Below are positions 1-10,515 of a DNA stretch of 64,000 bases, in pieces. The position numbers and the translations under genes are program-made. The notes under the pieces are model-generated. The model did no database searches. It worked only from the letters and a program-made list of their open reading frames with translations, and was not told the origin of the DNA. How positions within the stretch are numbered: the first letter of the stretch is position 1; each line of letters opens with the position of its first letter. The DNA comes from Archegozetes longisetosus. Lineage: Eukaryota > Arthropoda > Arachnida > Sarcoptiformes > Trhypochthoniidae. The stretch lies in the NCBI GenBank assembly GCA_018873245.2, contig JAEMBT020000006.1:1491855-1555854 (forward strand), given 5' to 3'.

Positions 1-163
1 TTTGAATTGGTTTGCAATCGAAGTCATTTTGGATTCTTGTATACTATCGAAGAATATAATGAAAGCATAAGTCCAAAAAGCGAAGAGCAACTCAAAATCA
101 GAGCGTTGGAATATATCGAAAGAGCTGTCATTTTAGTTTATTTGAATCAGTGTCTTAATTCAG
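1..163 (+). CDS. Partial exon of unidentified protein gene
   Basis: An uninterrupted frame runs from base 1 to a good splice donor (cag|gtataag, intron from 164). It encodes about 54 residues, including the helix-like stretch EEYNESISPKSEEQLKIRAL followed by EYIERAVILVYLNQCLNS. The spacing of charged and hydrophobic residues suggests an amphipathic helical bundle. A MIT-like domain or the C-terminal helical domain of AF4/FMR2-type proteins are conceivable, but neither is secure. The exon is truncated by the window edge and the next exon was not found. I do not recognise the gene. The call rests on the open frame, coding-like composition and the donor. Confidence 0.4.
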
Positions 164-650
164 GTATAAGTCATTGAAATATTTATGAAATTACAGCCAA
201 TATAAAATCAAAAGATTTGAAGTCAACACAATTAATAAAATCCATTTGGATTTTGAAATTTCTGAAGACTTTGATAATTAAAAACTAATTTAGAATTTTT
301 CACTAGTTTATGTATTAATTTATTTTCAATTTTCTGTTTCTTTGATCAATGTTTTAATTTTGATCTCAAATTTTAACATCTTTAGAAAGCTATTGATAGC
401 GATTTTCTTAGCTCTTCGACTCTTAAAAAAAGATTTGTTTCTAATAAAGATTGACATAAATGCATAATTTATACAAAGATAACGTTTAAAACATATTTTT
501 ATTGAATTTTCTAACTTCTAAAGTTTTTGAAAACTTTTCAATTAATATATTTTAACAAATATGTTATTAATACACTCGTTCGTAAAGAAGTTATTACTAA
601 AAAATAGGTTCATTATAACCGTTGTAACTCATTGTAAATGTTTCTGAAAA

Positions 651-651
<1 letters not shown>
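164..651. other. AT-rich non-coding stretch, intron of the preceding partial gene
   Basis: Downstream of the donor at 164. I see no further coding frame, RNA gene or repeat up to the microsatellite. Confidence 0.4.
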
Positions 652-700
<49 letters not shown>

Positions 701-750
701 TCTTCTTCTTCTTCTTCTTCTTCTTCTTCTTCTTCTTCTTCTTCTTCTTC
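652..750 (+). repeat. Compound (TC)n/(TTC)n microsatellite
   Basis: About 45 bases of TC dinucleotide repeat run directly into about 55 bases of TTC trinucleotide repeat. The minus-strand open frame across it (Lys and Arg-Glu runs) is an artefact of the repeat, not a gene. Confidence 0.95.
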
Positions 751-1490
751 CTCTCTATAAACGGTTTCATATGTTTTGGAAATGACAGATATGACAAGGT
801 TCTTAGTTTTAAGGCTTCAGTTAATTCGATCAACCAATTTTATTGTAAATCATGTTGACCAATCATAATTGGTAAGGAGTTCTAGTTAGAAGACATTGGT
901 TTTATCTCATATAAGCCTCATTTAACTGAGTTTAAATGAGAGCGCGATTAACAATACTTGAAGAGCAACAACACTAGAGCCTAACTCAATACCTAGTCCG
1001 TTGGCATTGAGTCCACTCCTGCCAAGTTGTCCCGCTTCTGTCAGCATAAAAAATGAAAGAATATTTTCTGATGGGTCGGGATGTACTTCGAGTAAGACTG
1101 CGATATCATCATTCAGTATACATCGATTGATATTCCAATTCTAACCAAACAGAACATCTCCTAATTTTGTGGCTTTCGATAGACATAAGCTACCCGTGCA
1201 TTCTTTTGGCTGTTGTTCTTGTTTGCTCTTTAAATTAGTGCTTCAATTTGGGTCCCAGGGAGTAATAACCCCAGAGTGGTCCCATAACTCATATATAGTA
1301 ACATATACAATAGATGGAGTATTTCATCCACTCGCAAAAACAAAACATATTTTACTACAAATATATATATAAACTGCAATTTATTTTTTGTGTTAGCAAA
1401 AAATCTAGTATTATATATGTGTGTTAAATAACGTGTAAAATGTGTTTCAATTGATATAATAATTGTTTGATAATTAATTTTTAATTTAGA
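751..1490. other. No gene seen
   Basis: Contains a somewhat GC-richer patch around 900-1280 but no supported coding exon. A 67-codon open frame at 1169-1372 has no recognisable motif and looks fortuitous. Confidence 0.4.
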
Positions 1491-1630
1491 TGTCGAATAA
1501 AAGACAAGAAACTATTGATAACTATTTATGTGATGATAATCAAAGTGAAAGTGATGTGACATTAGATAATGTGAGCAAACAATTATTATCAAAACTAATA
1601 GCTGAAAACAACATATCAATTGTTCATTAG
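1491..1630 (+). pseudogene. Short coding-like fragment, possibly N-terminus of a transposase
   Basis: ATG-initiated frame beginning MSNKRQETIDNYLCDDNQ and ending in a stop near 1630. It is preceded by a plausible splice acceptor (tttaattttagatg). The opening is reminiscent of N-terminal tails of BED/hAT-type transposases, but no zinc-finger or catalytic segment follows, so this is weak. It sits just before a G-rich GGGACT-type repeat patch, which favours a mobile-element remnant. Confidence 0.2.
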
Positions 1631-1698
1631 ATTACAAAATTAACAAAATTACTCATTAAATACATTATATCTTTGTTAATATAATGTTTTCAAATTTC

Positions 1699-1790
1699 CG
1701 GGAGTCCCCGGGAGTCCCAGCGATAATTTTTCTGGGACTGGGAGGGATTGGGACTAAATGCTCTGGGACTGGAAGTAAAGAATCGATTTT
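1699..1790. repeat. GC-rich degenerate GGGACT/GGGAGTCC repeat patch
   Basis: Repeated variants of gggactggg, gggagtccc and ggattggga stand out strongly from AT-rich surroundings. They contain short palindromes (gggagtccccgggagtccc). This may be the end of a decayed transposable element; the class is unknown. Confidence 0.5.
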
Positions 1791-1837
1791 TTGAACCTCT
1801 ACTTTAAATAAAGATGTCTTTTCCATCTTAAAAGTTC

Positions 1838-2125
1838 TTATCTTGCATTCAAAACAATGATGTCCTCAAGTGAAACGCCAGCACCGATGGCAATGCATTT
1901 CATTTCCATAAGCCCTGACGGATAGTTTTTTTCAATGGCTTTCAAATAGTGATCATTTATGAACTTTTTCACGCGATCCCAATCTGGCAAAACTCCCGAA
2001 GTTTTGTAAAAGTTTAGGTTTGATATGATCTTCTGTTTTGTTTGTTCGCCATAACTCTTTTCTCTCGCAAATGGATTGCCACCGATTATGATACGATCGT
2101 ATCTGTCTTTTGCATTAGCCATCAT
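1838..2125 (-). pseudogene. Isopenicillin-N-acyltransferase/Tan-like hydrolase, N-terminal fragment
   Basis: A 95-residue frame resembles the N-terminal part of the acyl-coenzyme A:6-aminopenicillanate acyltransferase family (peptidase C45, Ntn hydrolase). Arthropods have relatives in it, including the beta-alanyl-dopamine hydrolase Tan. Family-like landmarks are the GGNPFAREKSYGEQ segment near residues 15-28 and the block MEMKCIAIGAGVSLEDIIVL followed by NAR at the end. In the family the nucleophile Cys lies a few residues after NAR-T-E. Here the frame stops directly after NAR. At that point the sequence reads gcaagATAAGA, where a splice donor gtaaga would be expected, so either the donor is mutated or the fragment is cut. 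No following exon is seen towards lower coordinates before the repeat patch. It is probably a truncated pseudogene. Family assignment is moderately confident; substrate is unknown. Confidence 0.5.
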
Positions 2126-2840
2126 TAGACAGAAAAAAATCTACGATCTCACTTTTAACCGCTTAAACTGAATAAAATTGACAAAACTCTAGATTTTTTG
2201 ACCACTTAAAAAGTGACTGCGAATATTATAAATACAATCCACACCTGTATACTAGTACTCATTTTATTCAAAAACAAATAGTGGGAATTATCACCTGACC
2301 CAATAATTGGATGAAAATCGACAAAACTTAATGCCTATCAATGATTCTCACATTCACTGCCTTATTGGCTACCATTTAAACAACTTATTCGAGACATTTG
2401 CGTTTGCAAACAATTCATTTAATGGTTTATCTCAAAAATATATGATACGAGTGAAGGTTGTTATTAGGTTGCGCTTACATTAACAAATACGTATTTTTAT
2501 TACGAAATTTAGTTTTACACGTTTTCCCTTTAGAAATTTTGATTCAACTAAATATTGCATTTGATTGTTACGCACTCAAACAAATGTACCTCATTCAATC
2601 GTTTGATTAAATCGAGTTCCAAACTCGATTCAAATCCATCAAAAATTAATGCTTTCGATTAAGTTTACTCAGAAATAACTTGTAATTCGAGAGCTTTGAA
2701 GAGTTTACACAACTGTTTGCTAAAATTGAATTTTAGTCAAGTAGTGCAAAACTTATAGAAATACAAATGAGGCTGGGGTCGCATTCATAAAAGGTTGCAA
2801 AAATACTAATACTTTTAGCAATGCATTTGCAATTACTAAG
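2126..2840. other. No gene seen
   Basis: AT-rich spacer between the acyltransferase-like fragment and the left end of the hAT element. No supported coding frame or RNA gene. Confidence 0.4.
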
Positions 2841-2956
2841 GCGTCTATAATTCGGGACTCATAACCCTCTGATTCGGGATGGAAAAAGGAGTTTAAAAAG
2901 ACACATTTTGGGGCTTATTCGGGAAATTCAAATTATTATTTTATTATAGAAAAATT

Positions 2957-4408
2957 TTAGTTATAATCTAAAAATTGATTGTATTGTATTACATTTAAGT
3001 GCTCAATAGTTTCTAAAGTCATGCTCTGCCGATTATCGGTTAAAATTCGCTTATATTGCGAAAAGGATCGCTCAACATCAACAGATACTAATGGGGCATA
3101 TAGTGTTTGTAATTTATGATCATAAGAATTATCATTACTGGTAAACTTAATTAAATCCTTATTTTTATTCAACGAATTTTTGAGTTTAAGTGCAACATTT
3201 CCTTTGAGTTTCGATTCAACTTCTTTTAATATTTCCAGTTGTTTTGACATTTTCAATCCTTGCGTCTCCAGACTCTCTACTGCTTCGGGAAGAAACTCAA
3301 ACCCAGATATATACAGAAGCGATTGTTGCAAAGTATTGTTCTTTTCAATTAAATCTTTAGCATTTTTAATTGCAGCTGAATTAGTTTCGGGATTATTAAT
3401 AAAGTTTAATACTTTCGCAAAGTGTTTAGCATAATAAAGTGCAGCATTCATCCATGTTCTCCAGTGTGTCAATATTGGCAATGGTGGAAGGGGAAGTTCA
3501 GTCTCGTTTTTGAATTTATTTTGTCTATAAGGAGATTTTACCAGAATTTTCTTCATCGAGGAGATCAATGAGTTGATTTCGTCATTTTCTTCTCTTATTT
3601 TTTCACAGACTCTGTGAAGTGCGTGAATAATGCACGTGGCGTGATGGACATCAGGAAATAATACTTTTAAAGTTTCAACACTCTTAAGCATGTAAGAGGC
3701 CTGATAAGTAACTATCAATTTTAGTCTGCTAAACTGAGTGCCATTGGGCCACAACCGATTGCAGACATCGAGAACTCCTTGATTGATTGTCGAATAATTG
3801 GTGACATTAATAAACTTAGTCATTAAAAGCATTGGTTTGCAATATTTGCCATTTAAAGCTCTAACCAATACATTTAAAACAAATCTATTGCATGTATCGG
3901 TTGACTCATCCAGAATTAAACAAATATTATGATCGGAAATGACATTCCTGATTTGATTTAACTTTTCATTGAAACTTTTGGGGGTTACCTGTTTCGTAAT
4001 GTTGAGGGATGTGGTGTAGTCTTTTTCGTATAATTTTCAAGAAAGTTTCGGAATGATTCGTTCTTAAGTTTATTCATAGGAATATCTGCATCTGAGGCAT
4101 TTCGTAAGATCAAGGAAGTATTGATTATTGTTTTCGTTCAATGCAGAGTTGTTCATCAGTGCTGTCGGCATTGCTTGCTTTGGTTCGCTCTTCTTAAGTT
4201 TTATGTCATTTTGATGGGATTTACTTTGGAAATGCTGTTGAACACGGTTCTTTACATGTTGTCTATCAAAATTAATTTTTATATCACAGATTGTGCGATT
4301 CAGGACTACGCCATCAGTATTTAGTTGATCAGAATGTGCTGATACAACTTCACGGAGAATTCTTGAAAGTGGTGTCTTTATTCTCGGCATAATTACACAA
4401 TGTATCAC
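2957..4408 (-). pseudogene. hAT-family transposase, frameshifted
   Basis: Reading leftwards from an ATG near 4390 (MPRIKTP...), the protein has an N-terminal segment resembling the CGG-binding-protein/BED type (CDIKINFDRQHVKNRVQQHF then KSKSHQ-like residues). A central catalytic core follows (ICLILDESTDTCNRF around 3900-3930, DVHHATCIIHALHRV near 3630). The C-terminal hAT dimerisation block is LVSVDVERSFSQYKRILTDN near 3040-3100. About 484 codons would make a complete hAT enzyme. The frame breaks twice: near 4100 (the frame ending RCRYSYE continues as ASDADIPMNKLKNE one frame over) and near 4005 (STLR / KQVTPKSFNE). Each break is a one-base change. The enzyme would bind the element ends and catalyse cut-and-paste transposition. 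This copy should be inactive unless the breaks are assembly errors. Confidence 0.8.
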
Positions 4409-4850
4409 ACTTTTATCACAATCAATCGACTAATAACTAAAAATTAGAGAGTATTGAACAAAAAACATAAAATATAAACACTATTCAAGTCATAAAAATA
4501 CACCCATTAAACTGATACGAAAACCAGTTTTCGTTATGTACTATAGACAAAATTAATAACTTTTTAAACTTTCATTTCGCTCTGACTTATCTGCAAATAA
4601 TTTTCAAACTATATATAAGACCTTTCATGTTATTCAAAGGTAAGTCAGCGCGACGTGAAAGTTTGTAAATTATTCACTTTTTTCATACTACATACTATAC
4701 GTTATAATTTCAATTGGAATATTGCAAAAAAAATTAATACAATGTCATATTATAAAAAGTAATTTATGCTATGAAAACTTAAGTTTTATAAAACTCAGGA
4801 AATTTTGCGCAATTCGGTACATATTCGGGAATTCAGGACTGATCGGTATA

Positions 4851-5450
4851 ACTAGACTTCACGTGGCCAGAGATTTTCGACATAAGCTTTGTATATAAAT
4901 AATCTATAACTCAAACTGAGTTCAAATATATAAATTTTATTCACCGCAAATGACCAGAACATCGGTAAAAAAATTCCCGAAAAATCGACTAGACTTTACG
5001 TGGCCAGAGAATTCAGAGATAAATTTTGTGTACCGATGATCTATAGCTCAGGCTGGTTTTAAATATATAAATTTTATTCACCGCAAATGACCAGAACACC
5101 GGTAAAAGTATTCCCGAAAAATCGACTAGACTTTACGTGGCCACAGATTTTCAACATGAGCTTTATATATAAATAAACTACAACTCAAGCTGAGTTCAAA
5201 TATATAAAATTTACTCACCGCAAATGATCAGAACATTGGTAAAAATATTCCCGAAAAAATCGGATAGACAACGTGGACAGAGATTTTCGACATAAACTTT
5301 GTATATAAATAGACTATAGCTTAGGCTGATTTCAGACATATAAGTTTTATTCACCGCAAAAAACTTATATATCTGAAATCAGCTTAAGCTATAGATTATT
5401 TATATATAAAGTTTATGTCGAAAATCTCTGGCCACGTAAAGTCTAGTTCA
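4851..5450. repeat. Four ~137-bp tandem repeats plus a terminal inverted copy
   Basis: Units start near 4851, 4988, 5124 and 5261, each beginning ctagacttt-acgtggcc and ending in a caccgcaaatga-ccagaac-aaattcccgaaaaat segment. From about 5358 to 5450 a fifth, partial unit runs in the opposite orientation, so its end again reads acgtaaagtctag. The junction (around 5345-5362) forms a long hairpin with a short ccgcaaa loop. It lies inside the hAT element close to its right end, so it could be subterminal transposase-binding repeats or a satellite seed. Confidence 0.85.
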
Positions 5451-5591
5451 ACCCTTTGCTCTTGATTCAGGAAATTCGAGAAAACAAGGATGTCATCATT
5501 TGACTTCTTAATACTTGATACGCGCTCATATCTTTATTTTCCGCTGTTTAAGTTTCAGGAGATAATTTAGGGTTTCCCGAAATATAGACGC

Positions 5592-7404
5592 TCTACTGAT
5601 GATTATCGCAATACTGGGCAGTTTTGACTATCACTCTGTTATTCTATTAGTTTTACTACACGTCAAGCTTGAATATCTACTGTTATAAATTATAAATGAA
5701 AAATTGTTAGTTTAATATTAAAGCACCCGTTAAACATAGATCTGCGTGATCACTATCGTACTCTTCAACTCTTATTTATAACATTAAAGTATACTAAAAT
5801 GATACGCTTAGTGTGTTTACCACCAGATTCCGCAAATATTTCTATTATATCAATAGCACGTGATACGATATCCAAGAATCTTAATTTGAAATGCTGACTG
5901 CCATTTGCCACATATATTATACCCATTCAAAAATTTCTTATCCATTCGAGTCCTAACCAAAGTTTAAGGTTAGAAAAAATGTATTATAATAAACCAATCG
6001 TATCACAAGTTTCATGGGTACAGAACATTCAATACTAAATATTCTCTATTAGGTTTTAGTGGCTTGTCCAGGATTTAATGCAATCCAAACAGTCACAAAT
6101 TACATGAAAACTTGTAACACTACATTAATAGCTTAGATGATTGTAAAATTCGCAGTAATCTTGAGTTTCTAAAATTTTTATTGTACAAAAATCATTAGCA
6201 ATCAAATAGCTTAAATAGCTCTGAAATGACTTTTCGAATGTACAGGATTGTTAACTCAAAACTGAACCTAACTGAACACTCAAACTTTTCTTATTCGTAC
6301 TTTTTTGAAGAAAAGTTTTATTAAATGATCAACATCAGAAAAACCCTAATTTGAATTTTGATTAAACATAAGTCAAAGATAAGAAATGAAAGACACTAAA
6401 ATGGTGTTCACAACAGTTGAGCGAACATTTATTATCTAAAAATATTTTGAATTAGAATCTTATAAACAAGTTCAGAAAGCTTTCGAGGAAGAATTTAGGT
6501 TTGACCAGAACTTCCAATAATATGATTCGAAGAGTAGTACTTTGCTTAGATCAAAACGGCGGACACTTTCAGCATTTATTATAAATTAGAATTATGTGTA
6601 CTCTTCAAGCACTATTTTTGTAATTTATTCTATGAACTAAATAACTTATTGATATTACATATTGAGTTAATGCGTTTTTCCTTATGCATTCGTATAGTTA
6701 ATCCATTTTGATAAGCACGAAAATAGAAAAGTTTTATCTCTTGGGAGTAGTATCGGTTCTGAGTTAATAACCTTGCACATATTTCTAGACAACTGATGGT
6801 CATCATTTTTAAGTAAGATTTTTGGACATCGTATGACACATCATTGATGTGATAAAAATATTCCCAAATCTGATAGAAAGTACTGAAAAACATGCCTCTT
6901 AAGAATTAGCTAATTTGAAGCTGATCTATAATTCAATACACAAATGAAATCATACTTTCTCTTATGTCAATGCAATGCATATGAATATGATTGGTCTGCA
7001 TTTTTTGAAAGATCCAGCAAAGTTTTTAGCGATTAAATGTTTCATTTTATTATGTAATTAAGTATTTTGAGTATTCACCACTAAATAATCACTGTGTTGT
7101 TAGAGATCATGCTCAAGAATAAGTTTATAAGTTCAATTTTAGGTGGATCTTCATTTGTATTGTTGAAGTTTAACTTAATTTGAAGTTGAGCGAGATTCAC
7201 AACAATATGGGGCATCTCAACAAAAAATTAAAATTATGTTTATTTAAATAGAAATTAACCTCGTTTAAAAATCTAATTAGACGCGAAAGCAGTTCAAAGC
7301 AAATAATAACATCTGTTGATGTTTAGAGAACAATGTATTTGTGAGTTTTATCAGCAATATAAAAATCTTTCATATTCTGAACAATTTTAATCAATGATAG
7401 AACG
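5592..7404. other. No gene seen
   Basis: AT-rich spacer. The 87-codon minus frame at 6630-6893 has no motif, signal or splice context and is probably fortuitous. Confidence 0.4.
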
Positions 7405-7555
7405 ATGCAAAAAGCCAAATTATCGGAAGAGGTAAAAGAAATTTTGCAACAGAAAGGTTATACTATCGAACATTATATCAATAGAGGCAGTACTTCTACT
7501 GTATATAAGGCTAAGTCTAATAATAACCAAATGTTGGCCATCAAAGTCATACAAT

Positions 7556-8026
7556 TATGGTTGCCAGATGTCCTTTTTTCTAGAGGATTGTCCTCGAATT
7601 TAGTAAACTCTCCTCGGTCCTCTTGTAAATGAAAAAGGACGCAAATGTCCTTGAGTTACAGATATTGTTTCACAAATATTTTTAAGATAATCGAAGTTGT
7701 TTTAGTAATTCGAATAGGAAATGATTTCGTCGAAAGACTTTTTAGCATAATGAAAAATTTATGGTGGGATGAAAGAAACAGATTATCAGTTAAACAAGTC
7801 AAAGCTGAAATTTGTACAAAAGTTAACTTTTCTGTCTTGTGAATCATTTTATGAATATGTAAAAACAAATGATCCAATTGTTAAAGCAGCGAAGTCTGCT
7901 CTGAAATATGATGCTCCTATAAGTTTATCGTAATTTGTTCAATTTTGTGAAATAAATTATATTTAATTCAATATTTCAATAATTGATTTTGTCCTCGAGT
8001 TTGAGTTTTGAAATCTGGTAACCATA
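7556..8026 (+). mobile_element. Non-autonomous hAT element inserted in the kinase
   Basis: The 471-bp element has 14-bp terminal inverted repeats: tatggttgccagat on the left against the reverse complement of atctggtaaccata on the right, with one mismatch. It is flanked by a perfect 8-bp target duplication, catacaat at 7548-7555 and 8027-8034, the hallmark of hAT insertion. Removing the element and one duplication restores the kinase reading frame from IKVIQL into VKQTD. It carries a remnant of its own transposase (7695-7933). Confidence 0.92.
7695..7933 (+). pseudogene. hAT transposase C-terminal dimerisation remnant
   Basis: Encodes a segment with the hAT dimerisation signature: NDFVERLFSIMKNLWWDERN then RLSVKQVKAEICTKVNFS. 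After a one-base frameshift near 7837 it continues SCESFYEYVKTNDPIVKAAK and ends in TAA at 7931-7933. This is the C-terminal tail only. The catalytic RNase-H-like core is missing, so the host element could not move by itself. The sequence is clearly different from the larger hAT transposase at 2957-4408, so the window contains at least two hAT families. Confidence 0.75.
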
Positions 8027-8731
8027 CATACAATTAGTAAAACAAACAGATCTCGTTAGACAAAAAATATTTGTCACAAGAAATCAGTATATCTCACAGT
8101 ATTTGTCATCAAAACATTATTAAAATACATCGTGTTATAGAACACCAAAACAAATATGTTTCATAGTCACTGATTATGCAGATGGAGGTCATCTCATCCG
8201 AATTATGGAAGAGGCAAAACATTTAGGAGACAATAGAGTTAAGGAGTGGTTCTCAAAGATAGTGTCAGCAGTTGATTATCTTCACTCGAGAGGTATCTCA
8301 CACAGAGATATAAAACCAGATAATGTACTCACAATAATAATACCTCAAAGTTATCAGATTTCAGTTATGCTCGAATTTCAATTGATTCAAGTGGTCAGAT
8401 GTTAAAGTCGAGGTCATTGTGCGGTTCTTTGGAATATGGATCACCTGAATCCTTATCTCAATTAGAAGCTTACAATCCATTAATATCTGATTGTTTTAGT
8501 TTAGGTATACTTTTATATACAATGATTTCTCTTGAATTTGCATTTGGTTCGGGTCCCGAACTGAGAACTTGTGAGGAATTAAAGAAATTGAAAAGTGATA
8601 TGTATAATGAAAATTTGAAAAATAACGAAAATTGATTTAGTTTACTAAAACAATTATTGAATCCTGATGTAAACTCAATAATAAGAAGCTGTCAAATACT
8701 ACCTCATCTATGGTTTAAAAAGTGATTCTTT

Positions 8732-9200
8732 TTAACCCTTCGAAGGAACTGTGGGGTCTTTTTTGTCCTAACAATACTTTGAAATTCTGTTAAAAACAAA
8801 CCATAAATGCAAAAAATCTAAAAAATTCTGTATTCTATCACAAACTATTTCTTAACAAAACTACATAATTTTCATTTTAATATTACTTATAATTAAAATT
8901 TTAAAAATAAATAAGTAAAGCAAAGTCTGGTGTCGTACCCCACCTTTCTATTCACGTAACTTTTTTTCGTAATATATTGCAATGCAATTTGGATGAATCC
9001 AATAAGAAAGGGGTTAACTGTGATGTCAAATGTTATGACTTGGATACAATACGATATGTGAATGGAATAGTGGGGTATTTTTGTTTAGTCCTTGAGTTCT
9101 ACGCATAATAAGCCCAGATTCGTCCAGGAAAGTTCCCGCGATTTTTTGACCCCATCTTTCCCTTTAAGTGATTCTAAACACAATTCCTTCGAAGGGTTAA
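8732..9200. mobile_element. TTAA-flanked MITE, piggyBac-like
   Basis: Both ends carry TTAA followed by the inverted 13-mer cccttcgaaggaa (left TTAA at 8732-8735, right TTAA at 9197-9200). TTAA target duplication is the signature of the piggyBac superfamily. The 469-bp body has no transposase frame. It starts seven bases after the stop of the TSSK-like pseudogene. Confidence 0.75.
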
Positions 9201-9636
9201 TAAAATGAATTTATTGAAAGAATCTATCTATAAATGTTTGGAGTATTATATTTAAATTTAATATTTTGATCAAACACAACAATATTTCAATAGAGAATGC
9301 TAATTTTTAAATTTGAATTATTTTACAATATTGTTTTTGTAACACAAAATAGTTAATCGTTTTCTAAGTTTTTATCTCTAAATTTTAATTTTGACTTTTA
9401 TTTAATTCCTAAAGTCTACAAACTGATTATCACCTAACATAACCTCAAAAATGATTACTTATTTCGCATATTTTTTGAAAACGATGTGAGCGATAGTGTT
9501 CTGTCATACAGAAGCGAAGATTCTGTATTTTGTAAATACTTTGACTGATTAAATGTTAAAATGAATGATTTTATAAATTGATTCACATTAAGCAAACTAT
9601 TGATAGAACAAAAAAATAATTATTTGATTCGCAATA

Positions 9637-9765
9637 AGATTGCCGGATGAAGTAATTGAATACTTGAAAGAGAAAGAATTTATTACAGAATCACTTTTAG
9701 GAAATAGCATTTTCCTAATATTTACAGAACAATATCAAATAATACGATCAAAGCGTCAAACTGAT
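9637..9765 (+). pseudogene. Second TSSK-like N-terminal scrap
   Basis: The frame reading LPDEVIEYLKEKEFITESLL then GNSIFLIF resembles the N-terminus of the kinase at 7405 (LSEEVKEILQQKGYTIEHYI). No ATG, VAIK lysine or later kinase motif follows, and the frame stops near 9768. It is probably the decayed stub of a tandem duplicate. Low confidence because it is short. Confidence 0.3.
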
Positions 9766-9769
9766 AGAA

Positions 9770-10515
9770 CAGTCTGATATTGTTGAGTACGAACATTAGA
9801 GAAAAATAAATAACTTTTCTACCGTTAGCCATGAATTCATAATCAAAACTAATCGAATTATTCAAAACAAAGGCAAATATATTTTCATAATCAATGCTTT
9901 TACTGATAGTCACTGGTCTTTGTCAATAGTTAAAATACAATAATTTCAACTGTAAGCTATAACAATAAATGTGTTGTGTATGCGGTTCTATAACTAATGA
10001 CCAAATATTGCTATCAATTACCTCAGCTAAAGTTTCCGAAGCTTTTTGAAATTCTTTTAGACTTTCAAAAGTTTTTAACACATTTTTAAAATGTTCATTA
10101 TATATTTATGATGATTCATTCTTGATTCAAATGATTATTTTTAATCAATGAGGCTTAAAGTAACTCTGAGTTTTAAGTTTTTTAAAGAAAATTTCTAAAT
10201 AGTGATTACTTTTATTATTTCTGTCTGTTATACAAATATTCCGAGTTTTGAAACATTCGATCTGAACTCGAGAGTCTTGATTCCCGAATCATCGTCTAAC
10301 TAGCAGGCTTCGTTATAAGTAACTTACAGCAAAAATTATTCAATAAAAGTTAAGAATGTGAAAAATCTGCCATTGAATGTAAAATAAATCTTTAGGTTCT
10401 GTCATAGCTTATGAAGTGGTCGGTAAGATTTTGACTAGCGAAAGACGGATATAAAGAACAATTTTTGTCAGTTCCTCCAATTTCGTTATATACGTGTTCT
10501 ACTGTATATGTTAAG
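9770..10515. other. No gene seen
   Basis: AT-rich spacer between kinase remnants; no supported coding or RNA feature. Confidence 0.4.

Larger units (their letters stand above)
2841..5591 (-). mobile_element. hAT-superfamily DNA transposon with terminal inverted repeats
   Basis: The outer ends form a near-perfect inverted repeat: 2841-2857 (gcgtctataattcggga) matches the reverse complement of 5575-5591 with one mismatch in 17. Between them lie a hAT transposase (2957-4408, minus) and a tandem array (4851-5450). The 2.75-kb length suits a hAT element. A clean 8-bp target duplication is not visible; the flanks share only a loose ctact-like match, so the exact ends are provisional. The transposase carries frameshifts, so this copy looks dead. 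Confidence 0.6.
7405..8725 (+). pseudogene. TSSK-like Ser/Thr protein kinase pseudogene
   Basis: The fold order is that of a testis-specific-kinase (TSSK)-like catalytic domain. A glycine-loop/VAIK region (INRGSTSTVYKAKSNNNQ, then LAIKVIQL) is followed, after a 471-bp hAT insertion, by HQNIIKIHRVIEHQNKYV, IVTDYADGGHLI, the catalytic loop HRDIKPDNVL, KLSDFSYAR, LCGSLEYGSPESLS, YNPLISDCFSLGILLYTM and a C-terminal LLKQLLNPDV...HLWFKK. Defects besides the insertion are a one-base frameshift near 8160 (KYV/FIVTDY), another near 8330 (DNVL/NNNTSKL), DFS instead of DFG, and an in-frame TGA near 8632 (NNEN*FSLL). No introns are needed, as is usual for TSSK genes and retrocopies. Family assignment is by motif memory, fairly sure; loss of function is very likely. 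Confidence 0.8.

Noticed and set aside
597..833. 78-codon minus-strand open frame rich in Lys and Arg-Glu
   Set aside because: It is created entirely by the TC/TTC microsatellite and has no other support.
6630..6893. 87-codon minus-strand open frame
   Set aside because: No motif, no splice context, AT-driven composition; length is within chance for this base composition.
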